DNA of 64,000 nucleotides from Tetrahymena thermophila SB210. Lineage: Eukaryota; Ciliophora; Oligohymenophorea; Hymenostomatida; Tetrahymenidae. Location of the stretch: contig NW_002475971.1 in the NCBI RefSeq assembly GCF_000189635.1, positions 1 through 64,000 of the forward strand, in the 5' to 3' direction. Both the position numbers and the translations under genes were made by a program. The notes under the pieces are model-generated. The model ran no database searches and was not told where the DNA came from. It worked only from the letters and a program-made list of their open reading frames with translations. Shown here piece by piece: positions 52,898-64,000 of this stretch (its first letter is position 1; each line of letters begins with the position of its first letter).

Positions 52898-53308
52898 ATG
52901 AAGCTCAATCCTAAAAATTTTATCCTCTCAAATCAACATAATTTTCTTGAACAAAGAATTAATAAATGGCTAGATGATCAGAACATATAAATTGTAGATC
53001 CATCTCAAAAAACGTTTGATTATTTTTAAAGTAAAAAGCTTTAAGTTTAATAAAATTCAACCTTAAATAATAACAACTAAAACTAGTCTAGATTAGCAAG
53101 ATCTCTTTAAAATAGTCCTTAATTCTTAATTAATTATGAATTTATAAAAATAAAGAAATCTCTTTGCTCGTTTGATATAACTTATTAAAATTAAATGAAT
53201 TCATAAAAAAACAAACAAAAGACCAAGAGTCTGAAGCTTCGTTTGGTAGAATCTAATATAAATAAAAGGAGGAATTAGCTAACAAAGAAAGAATTCATAT
53301 ATATTTGA
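52898..53308 (+). CDS. Small basic protein, unidentified
   Basis: Intronless 136-aa frame, ATG 52898 (MKLNPKNFILSNQHNF), TGA 53306-53308. The N-terminal third is mixed (FLEQRINKWLDDQ). The middle is N/Q/S-rich. The C-terminal third is strongly basic (KNKQKTKSLKLRLVESNINK, then KRRNQLTKK). No membrane segment or known motif. Base composition is higher in G+C than the flanks, which supports coding. It lies between two PAS-like genes; a link is not shown. It could also be a terminal exon of a longer gene. Confidence 0.6.
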
Positions 53309-54416
53309 TTTTTTAAAAACTAATTTTGACTTTCTTAATAATCAATCAGACTATCTTATGATGAAAATTTTTTAATGCTAAATTTTTAAATAATATCTAA
53401 AAAAAAATATATTTAACAAATTATAAATATTTCAATTTACAAAAGGTAAATTTATTTTTAAATATAATAATTAACTGTACCAATTAATACCTTTTCTGTA
53501 GTGTAATATTATCTACTTTTAAGTATACTTATATATATACATATTTGCTTTATATAGATACTGTAGATGCTTTTGAAAGAGTAAATATCTTTTTTAAGAT
53601 AACTAACTATAGGATATATTTTATGAAATTTTTTTTTAAAAAATTTATTTTCTAAAGTTGCCTTAATAAATGAGAATATAAGAATATTAAAAAAAATAGT
53701 TTTTTTATTGAATTATTTTTGAATTTATTTTATCATTTTTCTAATTAATAGGTTCCTTATATCTTTTAATAATTTCAAAGTTTTTTATATTTCAACTAAG
53801 AGTTTTCTTTTTTATCCTTTATTTTTTTATTATTTATGTTTTAATTTATAATTAAAAACATTTTAAGTAGTTTATTATTAAATTTTAATTAATTTTTTTA
53901 GCATCTATTTTTATTGATTACAACAAAAATACTAAATTAGGTTTTTGTTACACATTTTTCAATGATTAAATGTAACATTAGTAAAATAAACAAAAAATTT
54001 TAATGTAAATATTTTGATTTGAATTAATTTATTGAAAATGCAATAAACAATATTAATGAGTGTGTAAGCACATACTAAATCATTCTAAATAGTATTATTT
54101 CTAAATTGCTTGTTTTTTAAGGTTTACAAATGAGATTGACAAACATGTGACTTAAATTTCAATATAAAAATTAAATTCTTTTTAATTAGATTTCCATAAT
54201 AATTTGATCTCTTATTATATTATTTCTTAAGCCAATTAAATTTTGATCAAAAAATACATCAAACTAACATAATTTTTTCAACTTTTAATTTAGATAGATA
54301 GAGGACTAACAAATTATTGAAACAAAAAACCATTTTAAAAGTAAAATTATATAAAAGGCTATTCATCACATATAACAAGTAAAAAGCACTTTTTAAAAAG
54401 TAGTTTTTTATAGAAT
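53309..54416. other. Intergenic, AT-rich
   Basis: 1.1 kb spacer with T-rich runs; no gene or structure seen. Confidence 0.6.
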
Positions 54417-56138
54417 ATGAGCGTTTAAAAAGTTAAAAAATTAAATAAAGTTATAAGCAATGATCTAAATAATGTTAAAAATAAGAGGAAGGACATTTTG
54501 ATTACGAAAAAAATAGAAAAACTCATTTAAAAAAGACAACTTGAAGTTGTTCCAATAAATTTTACATTAGAACTTACACCTAAGTATTAATTCTATATTT
54601 TAGGAGAAATTGTAGTCGATTTTGACATATTTAAAGAAGATAAAGGAGGATTTAAATAAAATCCTACAAATCTGTTCAAGATACTTGAAAAAATGACAAG
54701 ATGTAAAAATCATTTAGAGTTCTAAACAGCTTCAAATGTTCCCATGATGAATAACTTTGAGATAATTATATCCACCATAGATAGAGCTAATCATCCAAAA
54801 GCTAAAGAGATGTCTTCTCTTCTTAGAGATTATCAAGAAAAAGTTTCTCGCAGGTGTAAATACGCTTCTATCTTATAAAAGTAATAAGAACAAAAATAAG
54901 TACATATAGATTATGCATAAAGAAAAGAGGAAAGTTTTGAAAATGCTTAAAAAATAATAGATTCTGTTTGCCGTGATAATCCTAATTCTATTTTCTTTTT
55001 TGTAATAAGGAGGAAAGGGATGTTTTCTATTGACGTGTTGAAATCTGGCTATTCTAACGCCGCTATCAAATTATCTGGATTTACTTTAGAAGAATTCGAA
55101 TAATGTATCCTAAGAGATAGGTCTGTTCCTATAAAGCACTAAAATAATGCATGGGATTACATTAAAGAAAAAATGTATTCTAACTTTCACAATAAAAACT
55201 ATAGTAATATTTAAAGAAAATTTAAGTTGAAAAATGGCTAAGAGATGAACATTTTTTTAACAGCAAAAACTTTTCCACTGAATATTAACCTATCACCAGA
55301 TCCAAATCTTTTAGACCTTAATGATTATTTAGAGTTAATTTTAATAGAACCTTTTATTTCTAAGATTGATCGGTTTCAGGAAGCAAATGATATTGTTATT
55401 AAAAATTAGTAATAATATATAGAACAAACTAATAAGTTCATACAAGCATTTTACTCAAAGGAAGAAATGAAGTAAATTGGGTTCATTAACACTTAAACAA
55501 AACCCCAAAGCCAAATTAAAAAAAATCCAAACGAAGCTTAACTTTAATTTAGATAAAATACTAGTAATTAAATATTGGAAGGAGGTCAACAAAATTATTA
55601 AAAAGTAAAATAGTTAAGTAAGTAAGAAGATATTTCATCTGATTGCTTAAATATTTAACAGTTTAAATCTAAGAATCAAAATACCGATTTTATTGTAAAA
55701 GAAATCTTGGTTACAAATTAATTTTCCTAGAAAGAAGATCAAATAAATTTAATTTTTAATCCTATGAGTAATATTAATTCCATGCAATAAGAAGATTAGT
55801 CCGAATTTAAGCAAGACCAAACGTATTTTAGTAACTAAGCAAACAAAAATTAAATACCAAATAGCTATTAATTTAATGAATGTAAGCATAATATTTAGAG
55901 CATAAATAAAGAAAATAATAATTAAAATACACATAAATAAGGAATCGGTAGTAATTACAATAGTGATAGTCTTGTAGATGATAAATCTTCTAATTTATTT
56001 TAATCGAGTGAGTATTTCTATTAAGATGATGAAAAAAAAGATTAGTTTTAATATGAAGATTCCACAAAATATCTAAATTAATAATATTTAAATAATTTTT
56101 ATAGCAATGATTAAAATTGTTTTGACTCTAAATACTGA
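54417..56138 (+). CDS. PAS-like domain protein
   Basis: Intronless, 573 aa, ATG 54417, TGA 56136-56138. The N-terminal 50 residues are Lys-rich (KNKRKDILITKKIEKLIQKR). At about 50-160 there is a beta/alpha region (VPINFTLELTPKYQFYILGE, ANHPKAKEMSSLLRDYQEK). A Gln/Lys coiled coil precedes a PAS-like core at about 185-320: SIFFFVIRRKGMFSIDVL, SNAAIKLSGFTLEEFEQC, VPIKHQNNAWDYI, FKLKNGQEMNIFL. The NAA..LxGFTxEEF segment is the clearest PAS signature in the window. The C-terminal 250 residues are N/Q/D/S-rich and disordered. It is paralogous to the gene at 49919 and more weakly to that at 39635. Sensor or transcription-regulator roles are possible; no ligand or DNA-binding motif is visible. Confidence 0.85.
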
Positions 56139-57050
56139 TAATTTATTTACATTAAATAAACAGATATATATTTCTTGAGAAATAAATACTATTCAAAAAA
56201 TTTATATAGAATTATTTTAACAAATATTTAAGTCTTAATTAATGTTATATGTATCTATTTTGTTAATAACTCAACCATCTAAATATAATTTACATAAAAT
56301 GTCAATATATTTTAATACCATCAAACTATTTATTTTAATAAAATAAGATGAATTTCTGTCAATTTTTTTATTAGTAGAATTTTTTCTTCATTTATAATTA
56401 ATTTAAAGCATTTATTTTGTTTTTTTTATTTGTTTATTAAATTATAAAAACAAAAAATAAATAAACAAATTAAATGCAAAATTTATTTTAATAAGCGATA
56501 AATACTATTTCCAAATTCAAAATAATCTTTAAAATTTGGTAGTTTTATTTTAATTTTAATTTATTTAAATATTTTTGGGTTTTTCCATAATAGATAAAAT
56601 AATAAAATTAGCTTTAAAATTTAGCAATATGTAGAAGATAATATTTGCTAACATAATTTGCTGAACCAATTTTCAAAAAGAATAATGGATCAAAACTTCA
56701 TTGACTAATAAAAAAAAGTACTAGCTTTGCAAAAGCAATAAAATTTTAGACTTATTACTTAGAATCTTGTATAGATTTGAAAATTTTTGAATAGAATGAT
56801 AATTAGAGAAAGCCATTCAAAACAAATATTAAATTGAGTTATATATCAAATAAAATAACTCTTTTTCATACATATATGAATTAAAATCATTAGAATATAA
56901 TCAAGACAAACAAATTAATATTAAAAATAAACTAATAAAGGTCATAAACATATTTATATATATAAACACATATAAATATTTAAAAGCAAATAATATATAT
57001 TTTGATAAGAGATATTTATTGAAACATTTTACAAATTAGCAATAACAAAA
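56139..57050. other. Intergenic, AT-rich
   Basis: Spacer between two + genes; A/T tracts only. Confidence 0.6.
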
Positions 57051-58602
57051 ATGAAAGCCCCAACTTATATTTTAAAAAGAGTTTATCTTGAACGTAACTA
57101 AGAAAGAGAGTTAAGGAATCATGAGAAGAGATTAGAAGAAATCAAATCTTCTAAAGATTAAACTAAAATTGAACTCAAGAAAAGAACTTTAGCAGTATAA
57201 TCTTAATAGGAGCAAGCAAAAAAAAATCATGAAAGAGCCACTCAATTTAAAATCCATGAAAAGTAAAGAGAGCAGATAGCAAGAGATAAAGTATTAATGA
57301 AAAAGCTTGTAGAAATAAATAATTAGTCTTCTATTCCTGCTCCAGCTAATAGAAAATCATAACCAAATTTGTCTACATTAAGTAAATCAAAAACTCCCAG
57401 CAGTGCTAGTATGATAGGTAATAAATGATTATAAAATTTATAAATTAATTGTTTTAAAGAATTTTTTAATAGAAAGCCACATTTAAAATTGGTTTAATCA
57501 ACTAAATATTGTTAAAAATGAATGTTTTTTTTTATTGTTTTTTAAGCGCTTAGAAAGTAATTTAGATGAAACGTTTTTTGATTAATATCAACATAAATTA
57601 GTAAGTCAAATGTATTTTTCTAATAATAGGTTTGCATAGTGTTGGTCGTAAGAAAGAAGAAGAAAGAATTAACCTTGAAAATCTTAATTTAGCTAATAGA
57701 ATGGTAAAGCTACCTCCAGTAATTAGCGCCAAGAAGCTTGAAACAGAATATAAAAAAAATAAAGAATTGGGAAATAAAATATTACGTTTCCATCATCTCA
57801 AGAAAAAAGTAGAAAAGGAATATGATCGTATGGAGAAAAAAGATCTTGATGGAGATGAAATTGATGATGGCCTTGATCCAAATGACGAAGAATTAATGAA
57901 CCAAAGAGTTTAACTTTATGTCTGCTTTTAAAAAATAGAATTTATAAACTTTTTACCTCAAAATATTGAATCAGAGAAATACTTCATGGAAATAAAAGCT
58001 AGTGTTCGTGCTCCTAGAACAACAACTCCAGAATTATATGACGATTTTGCAAAATCAGTAGTAAACGAATTCTTTTATCTTAGAGAGCTAAAAAAATCGA
58101 AACTTATGTATATTGGTCTTTATTAGATTAAGGATGGGTAAATAATTATTTCATTCATTCAATCTATTAATTTATTAACTAATTAACTTAAAAAGTTATA
58201 CTTTTATGCTTAGTTTAAAACTTTTTAAAATAATTCTAATTAATTATGTTTTCTATTAACTTATTTTTTATAATAATATTATCAATATTTAAATAAATCT
58301 TTTTATTTTAAATTAGCAATTAAACTTTCTTAGGTGATTTCGAAATTGATTTGACCCCTTATTACTTAGAAGGTGTTTAAAAGGCAGTGAAGTTAGATTT
58401 AAGAAACTTCAAAGAATTATATAAGCGTCCTGCATACATGCCAACAGATATGAGAAGAAAAGGTGGAATCGACTTTGATATGAAAATTCAATCAAAAGTT
58501 AAATAATATTTATTAGACCAGAAAAATGCTCAAACAGAATTAGCTCCTGAAATTGATAAAGAAAAGCAGATAGATTGGAATGGAGTTGAGAATAAAATAT
58601 GA
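57051..58602 (+). CDS. CFAP97/hemingway-like protein with C2-like C-terminal region
   Basis: ATG 57051, TGA 58600-58602, introns 57418-57629 and 58138-58316, 386 aa. The N-terminal half is helical and highly charged (RVYLERNQERELRNHEKR). The segment at about 130-175 (EEERINLENLNLANRMVK, ISAKKLETEYKKNKELGN) resembles the CFAP97 (hemingway, KIAA1430) domain of ciliary proteins, where an E-x-x-N-x-x-L core precedes a variable linker. An Asp/Glu stretch (DLDGDEIDDGLDPNDEE, about 199-215) looks Ca-binding-like but is not a clear EF-hand. The C-terminal part, about 220-340, looks C2-like (LYVCFQKIEF.., YFMEIKAS, RTTTPEL, then IGLYQIKDG and FLGDFEIDL). A ciliary role is inferred from the first domain; the C2 call is tentative. 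Confidence 0.7.
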
Positions 58603-59834
58603 TTCTAAATATAAACTAAATTATGATTTTATGCTTAGTGTTTAAGAATTAAAATAATTTAATTCAGTCTATTTTTAGATTCACTTCATTATTATTGTCT
58701 TTTAATCTTTTATATTGATTTTACTAATTTAGCAAAATATTTTATAATAAATTGTTTAATAATTTGTTTAATTTTCAATTCATTTTAAATAAAATAATAA
58801 ATTTTACTTAAATGTTTTTTATGATTTAATCATAATTATTTTTAGCAGTTTGAAAAATTATAATAATAATAATTAATAGTTTTTTTTTATAAAGCTGAGA
58901 ACTGACATTTAAATTAGCTTTAATTTCAGATACTTTGTTTATTTTATATGAAGAAAAGACATGAATAAGTAGCATTTTTTAGATCTTTTAAAATAAAATA
59001 TTTACTCATTTAATAGATTAATTTTTTTTTTTGTTGATTAAATACTTTAAATAAATCTAATTAATTATTTAACAAGGTAAACAAACCTATTTCATGATTA
59101 GTTTTAACCAAAAAATTTATGTAATATAAATCAATTATAAATTGTTTCAAGTAAAGATAGTATTCTTATTTAATTAAATTTTGAGTAATTATAAAAACTA
59201 TAATAAGTGAAAAGGTTATATCATTTTAGTATATATTTTGTAAAGAATTAAATATTTACAGATCAATTTAAAACACTATTTAGATAGTAAAACAATTTAT
59301 TTTTATTCATATAAGAATTAAGGGAACATCTAATTTCATTTAAGAACTACCTGTATACCTCTAAGATAAGCAGGTTATGCCAAATCAAAATTTTAATATT
59401 AAGCATTAGCAGAGTTTTTTCAATTTTTATTAAGAGAAAATTATTTTTTTTGGTTTGAATTTAAGGGAATTCAGTATTTTAATTTGTTTTTTTAGAAATA
59501 AATTATTGTAAAGTTTAATTTTTTCTATAAAAAGTTTTTATGATATTTTATAAACAAATATCTTGATGAAGTTTTAATTAAATTAAGTTCATGTATTCTA
59601 TTGTTTTAAATATTCTTTTATTAGGATTTAAATTCAAATAAATAATGGATTATAATAATTCATATTTTAAAGTGTGTGGGCATTATATTAAATTTATATT
59701 TGAAATTCTTTCATATTTATATTTTGTTAAAATGAATAAGTGAAGTAAAATTTCTTTTATATATATTTTATTTTTTATTCATAGTTTATGAAGTTAAGTA
59801 ATTTTTTTGATTTAAACAATTTATTGTCTTAACA
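58603..59834. other. Intergenic, AT-rich
   Basis: 1.2 kb with long A/T tracts; no gene seen. Confidence 0.6.
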
Positions 59835-60035
59835 ATATGGAGACGGACAGTACTTTGGACTTATGTAGCTGCCGCACTATATGTTAATGTTATTTTATGC
59901 AAGATATTTCTCTTTAGAAGAGTTGCAAGCAAAACGCTGCAACTCTTCCGCGAAAAACCCCATATGTGAGAGGTAATATCAGAGAAGATTTTGCAATTTA
60001 TATCTCTTTCCGCCAAAAGAATATTTGCTTATTTA
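59835..60035. ncRNA. Candidate structured non-coding RNA gene (strand unknown)
   Basis: An island clearly richer in G+C than its surroundings. It has no usable reading frame but dense pairing. A perfect 11-bp stem is formed by GAAGAGTTGCA (59917-59927) and TGCAACTCTTC (59938-59948), with two further G-C pairs possible in its 10-base loop. It is enclosed by CACTATATG (59875-59883) pairing with CATATGTG (59961-59968). A second weaker stem pairs AGAGA (59981-59985) with TCTCT (60003-60007). Flanks are ordinary A/T spacer. The architecture recalls small nuclear/nucleolar RNAs, SRP RNA or another RNA gene, but no box C/D, U-snRNA or telomerase-template motif was recognised. Exact ends are uncertain; the stem is equally valid on either strand. 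Confidence 0.5.
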
Positions 60036-61232
60036 CATCTATATAAATATAGCAAGTATATTTAGTTGAAAGAGTGGTTTGAATTTAATTTGTTTTGGAT
60101 TTACAAAATGCATTTACTTAGTTGCTTATCTAGTTAGTTAGTTTGCTAGCTAGCTAGTAAGTTAAATTTATTAGCTTTTGACTATTTTTTAGGAATAACT
60201 TTTTTGATAAATTTTGTAATTATTTTTTCCTTTATTTTAGAAAGCAAGTTTTAATTTGCATATAAAGAGTGTAAAGTATAATTTAGACTCTTAATATTCA
60301 AATAAATAAATAATAAGTTCTCATAAACACTTTAAAAGACAAAAATATACGTATCTATATTTATAAGTAGATAATATCTTTTTTCTTAATTGCTTATATA
60401 TAAAAAATTCTCTTTTTATTTTCATGATTATTGACTTTTTTTACATAAATATATATCTTCTAGCTCTTGAATTCTAATTTTTAGATAAAGGATATTTAAA
60501 ATATCTAAAATTAAAGAATGAATGCTTAACTCTGTTGGCTTACTTCTTTTAATAGATTATATAAGGTAAGCAACAATCAAAGGTATCATTTCTTAAAAAT
60601 ATGTTAAGCAATAAATAAAATTTCAAATTGAAGATATGTAATAACCGATATCCTCGAACTAAACATTTATGGTATCAATTTTAATTTATTATTTTATATT
60701 TTCTTTGATATTAGCATATAAACAGCAGATACATTCTCATGAAATTAGAAAAAACAAAAGAATGAAGATTGCTTACATTTGATCTATTAGAGTGTTTTTA
60801 ATGAATGAAATATTATTTGACGAGCAAATAAATTAATTTGTAAAATATAAATGAATCAATTGCATACCATAATTAATTTTTCCAAATTAAATATCTCAAA
60901 AAAGTTAATTAATTAGCTATCAAAATATCAATCAATTAATCAATTAATCAAACACTGAAAAAAATCAATAGTTTGATAAAATTAAAAAGAAATAATTACT
61001 TTTCTCTATTAATTCCTTAAAAAATATTTTTTTTCTTTTATTTGAAGCTTTATAAGGGCATAGAAATTAATTCATTATAAAGCATACATAGGAATAATTG
61101 CATCGTTTGTAATCATAAAAGTAGTTACAATTAACAAATAAATAAATTTATAAACCTGGCTAAATTAATTATCGAATCAAATATTGCTGAAAGTTTAACA
61201 GGGGGAATATTCTCCAGAGTTATCATAGAATT
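60036..61232. other. Intergenic, AT-rich, with tetranucleotide repeat
   Basis: Contains a TAGT/CTAG-type simple repeat at 60116-60163, listed separately, and a short AATC/AATT repeat near 60930-60950. No gene seen. Confidence 0.6.
60116..60163. repeat. TTAG/CTAG simple sequence repeat
   Basis: Imperfect tetranucleotide array: CTAGTTAGTTAGTTTGCTAG followed by CTAGCTAGTAAGTTA. Ordinary microsatellite. Confidence 0.7.
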
Positions 61233-64000
61233 ATGATATAAAATAAGTTGAATGGAGTAAAATACCTTCAAAAAGTTACTAAAACAACTGAATAAGCTTA
61301 AAATTCTGATTTTTAGTAAAAATAGACTTAAAATATTCGAGTTTCTTCAGTATCTTTATCTCCAAAAAGAATGCAGATATATAATCAAAATTAAAATATG
61401 AAAAGATAAGGTAGCCTAACAAGCTTGAAATTTAACAAATTTTAAATTTTTTAAGATTATAATTAGAAATTAAAAGAAGAAAATTTTAATACTCCTACAA
61501 ATTTTAACAGATCACTTGACCCAACTGAAATAGATGAGTAAGATTTATATGATAATAATAGAAGTATTAATAGAATTAGTAACTCCACAGGAGAAAAAAG
61601 ATTTTCTTAGAGTGATGATGGGTAAAGCAATAGAAGCAGCTAAGATTTATAATCAAAGTTAAATTATTATAGTAATATGAAAGAAGCATATCTCACGAAT
61701 TCTTTAAGCACCCAATTTGATGCTGATAAAATTAGTGGAAGAAACAATACAGATAAAACAATATCTACTTGCATATCATACAAATCCCATTCAAATCGTT
61801 AGTCGAAAAATATATATTCTAATAATCATTCTAGCTGTGCTTTGAATTAGAGATGTTCAAGTTAGTAAAGCTCTTATTGCTCTCACTTCAACATAAATTC
61901 TTCTTAATCTCCATGCGATGCATCCCCAAGAGACACATGCAGTTAGCAAGTAAATAATGATAAGTAAAATTCAACTGGATTTTATTAAAATATTTAGGAG
62001 TAATCATAATAAAATTCACCTTACATCTAATATTAACAAGACTAAGCAATCCCATAGAATTCCTTTTGTAAATAAAATTCAAAAGAAACTTTTTAGCAAA
62101 AAGCAAGTAACTCAGAAAATTTAATTTATTAAAAACCTTATTAAGAAAATATAAATAACTTGTATTTGAGCGGTTCAAAATCAGATAAGTATATGGCAAG
62201 TAGTAACATCTATAACAATTCTAAAATAGGATGTAATAACAGTGATCTCCACAGAATTAAAGAAGAGGCAGAGAGTGATACTTAGTCCATTTACTCTTGC
62301 TCAGTTAGACTGCGTCATACTCCACCTTCTTAAAATAGCTACGATAGAAAAGTTTCAAATAATAAAGATATATAATAAAAAGTTGTATTAGCAAGATAGT
62401 TGTTACGTTCTTAATAAAGTATAGATAGCATAAATTTGTAAAAGCTCTCAAATTAAACTTCACCAAAAAGTCAAAACTAAAAAGAAGATTACAAAAATTA
62501 ACAGCAACTTTGCAATGAGGAAGCTATCTACTTATATACATAGGATTTACTTGCCAATTCTATTTAAATTGATTACAAACAAAATTAAAATTCTTCAGGA
62601 AAAGGACTGGTAAGAGAATCACCTAAAGAAAGTCTTAAAGAGTAGAAAATAGATAAATATGGAATGAAAGAAGATAATTTTTTAGACAAGAAAGACCAAG
62701 ACTTTAATAAAAGCTAGCTTCTCGGAATGAATGGTGAGTAAAATGTTTAATTAATTATGTAAATTTAAGAAAAAACTTAAAACGAACATTCTATGGATAT
62801 TAACTAGAACCCAAAATATAATTAATAAAATTGTGATTAATAATTAAATTAAATTAATGAAAATCAAAAACAACCACAAACGGAGATGAAAAATAATCTT
62901 TCGCAATCATAATAATAATTACAAATAAAAGATACTGAGAACTAAGAAAAATCTTAAATTTGGAAAGATAATTAATAATTAATAACTAATAGTACTAAAA
63001 AAAACGAACTTACTTTAGAGAGTATATCTATTAAATGGTAGAAATAGTAATCAAGTATCTTATCGGAAGCTAATTAATCTGTTATCTTAGATTTTGATAG
63101 AAAAAATATTAGCAATCCTGAAGTCTAAGTAATTACTCCAAATTAAAATTTAAAAACTGAGCTCAAAAACGTTAACATAGATCTAGAAGCTAATGCTAAA
63201 TAAAGAGAATAAAATTTAAGTGACTAAGAAGAACGCTCCTAACAACCTCCTCCTTTAATAACACTTTCATCTTCTCTGATAAAAAATAACTAATTAAATA
63301 ACTTTTAAAGTTAAGTGGATGACTTTACAGAATTTGAGGTGGAGTATGAGCGTATCAAGTAATTTATTATTAATAACAGTTAAAAATTACTTGAAAAAAA
63401 AACATTGACAGCTAAATTTCCAATTTATAAGCTTGATGAAATTTACTAAGAAAAGAATTCTTTTATTCAGAACTCTTAAACTAATTTTGCTTAAAATACA
63501 AATCCTAATTTAAAAGTTTTTGAAGAAACATAACTATATTCTAATACTGTGAAGTCCTCATAAAACTCACCTATTAATTTAGAAAATGATTAGCAATCAT
63601 CCTATAACAACTTCAAGACATAACAATAATAACAGTAAAATAAATAACAAACCTCTTACTTAACAAATAGATGCTATTCTTAGAGATTTTCTCTTGGTTC
63701 TCCCACTTCTTATATAACAAACATAGATAACATGATTTTTCATCTCTTCACAACTCCTTAAAAAACTGTCACTCAAGTCCTCAAAGAAGTAGATTTGTAA
63801 AGTGTAATTTGCTAAGACTAGTTAAGTAAAAAAATACCAGGTATAATAGACAGATGGAAAAAGAAGTATCTATTTTTATATTTAGATAAACTTTGCTATT
63901 AAGAGAACTAGAATTCAAGAGTATCTACAATCTCATTTAAACATTTTGATTATCAGATAAGTGTAATTTTTAATAATTCTTATCAATTTTTATAAATATA
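61233..64000 (+). CDS. Very Q/N/S-rich protein with PH-like domain (3' partial)
   Basis: ATG 61233 (MIQNKLNGVKYLQKV) follows an in-frame TGA. The frame stays open without any TGA for 922 codons to the window end. The bulk (about 1-860) is low-complexity N/Q/S/K with scattered short basic and acidic patches and a few Cys/Ser clusters (SSCALNQRCSSQQSSYC). A Pro-rich patch (SQQPPPLITLSSS) lies near 670. At about 866-910, IPGIIDRWKKKYLFLYLDKL then STISFKHFDYQISVIF looks like the first strands of a PH domain, which would bind phosphoinositides or proteins. The domain is cut by the window end. Membrane recruitment is inference. Confidence 0.78.

Noticed and set aside
59835..60035. Telomerase RNA or spliceosomal RNA as identity of the structured island
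   Set aside because: The AACCCC-like piece is part of AAAAACCCCATA, but the known Tetrahymena template context is absent. No U1, U2, U4, U5 or U6 signature or C/D boxes were found.

Overview
This window is ciliate nuclear DNA, most like Tetrahymena or a close hymenostome. It is extremely AT-rich. Long reading frames stay open only if TAA and TAG are read as glutamine and TGA is the sole stop (ciliate nuclear code). Introns are short, mostly 50-110 bp, AT-rich, with GT..AG ends. Standard-code reading breaks every real gene into pieces, so the gene models below come from reading the frames by eye with the ciliate code. Most models were checked by requiring intron phases and total lengths to agree. 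The layout (single genes, both strands, modest spacers, one 100-N assembly gap) fits a draft macronuclear assembly. Because TGA is rare at this composition, open frames of about 100 codons arise by chance; such stretches are treated cautiously.

Layout. 1-5.4 kb: 3' part of a large membrane protein with a beta-helix-like repeat ectodomain, a Cys-rich module and multiple membrane segments. 6.2-13.4 kb: a Q/N-rich coiled-coil protein, a ZIP zinc transporter and a coiled-coil protein, all +. 14.2-25.8 kb: four minus-strand genes: a sperm-tail PG-rich repeat (STPGR) protein, a membrane-anchored purple-acid-phosphatase-type enzyme, a calpain-like protease with a decayed catalytic site, and a MORN-repeat protein. 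27.8-37.5 kb, +: a B-box/SPRY protein, an unidentified helical protein of uncertain structure, and a polycystin/TRP-like cation channel. 39.6-56.1 kb: three genes that share a PAS-like core motif (39.6, 49.9 and 54.4 kb) plus a small unidentified gene. A gene-poor stretch lies between the first two, with a pseudogene, the assembly gap and a diverged tandem repeat. 57.1-58.6 kb: a CFAP97-like protein with a C2-like tail. 59.8-60.0 kb: a GC-richer, strongly structured island that looks like a non-coding RNA gene. 61.2-64 kb: a very Q/N/S-rich protein ending in a PH-like domain and running off the window.

Functionally there is no operon logic, as expected for a ciliate. Several products point to cilia or cortex (STPGR, CFAP97-like, MORN, polycystin-like channel) or to membrane traffic and ion homeostasis (ZIP, phosphatase). 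No CRISPR array, tRNA, rRNA or recognisable transposase gene was seen.
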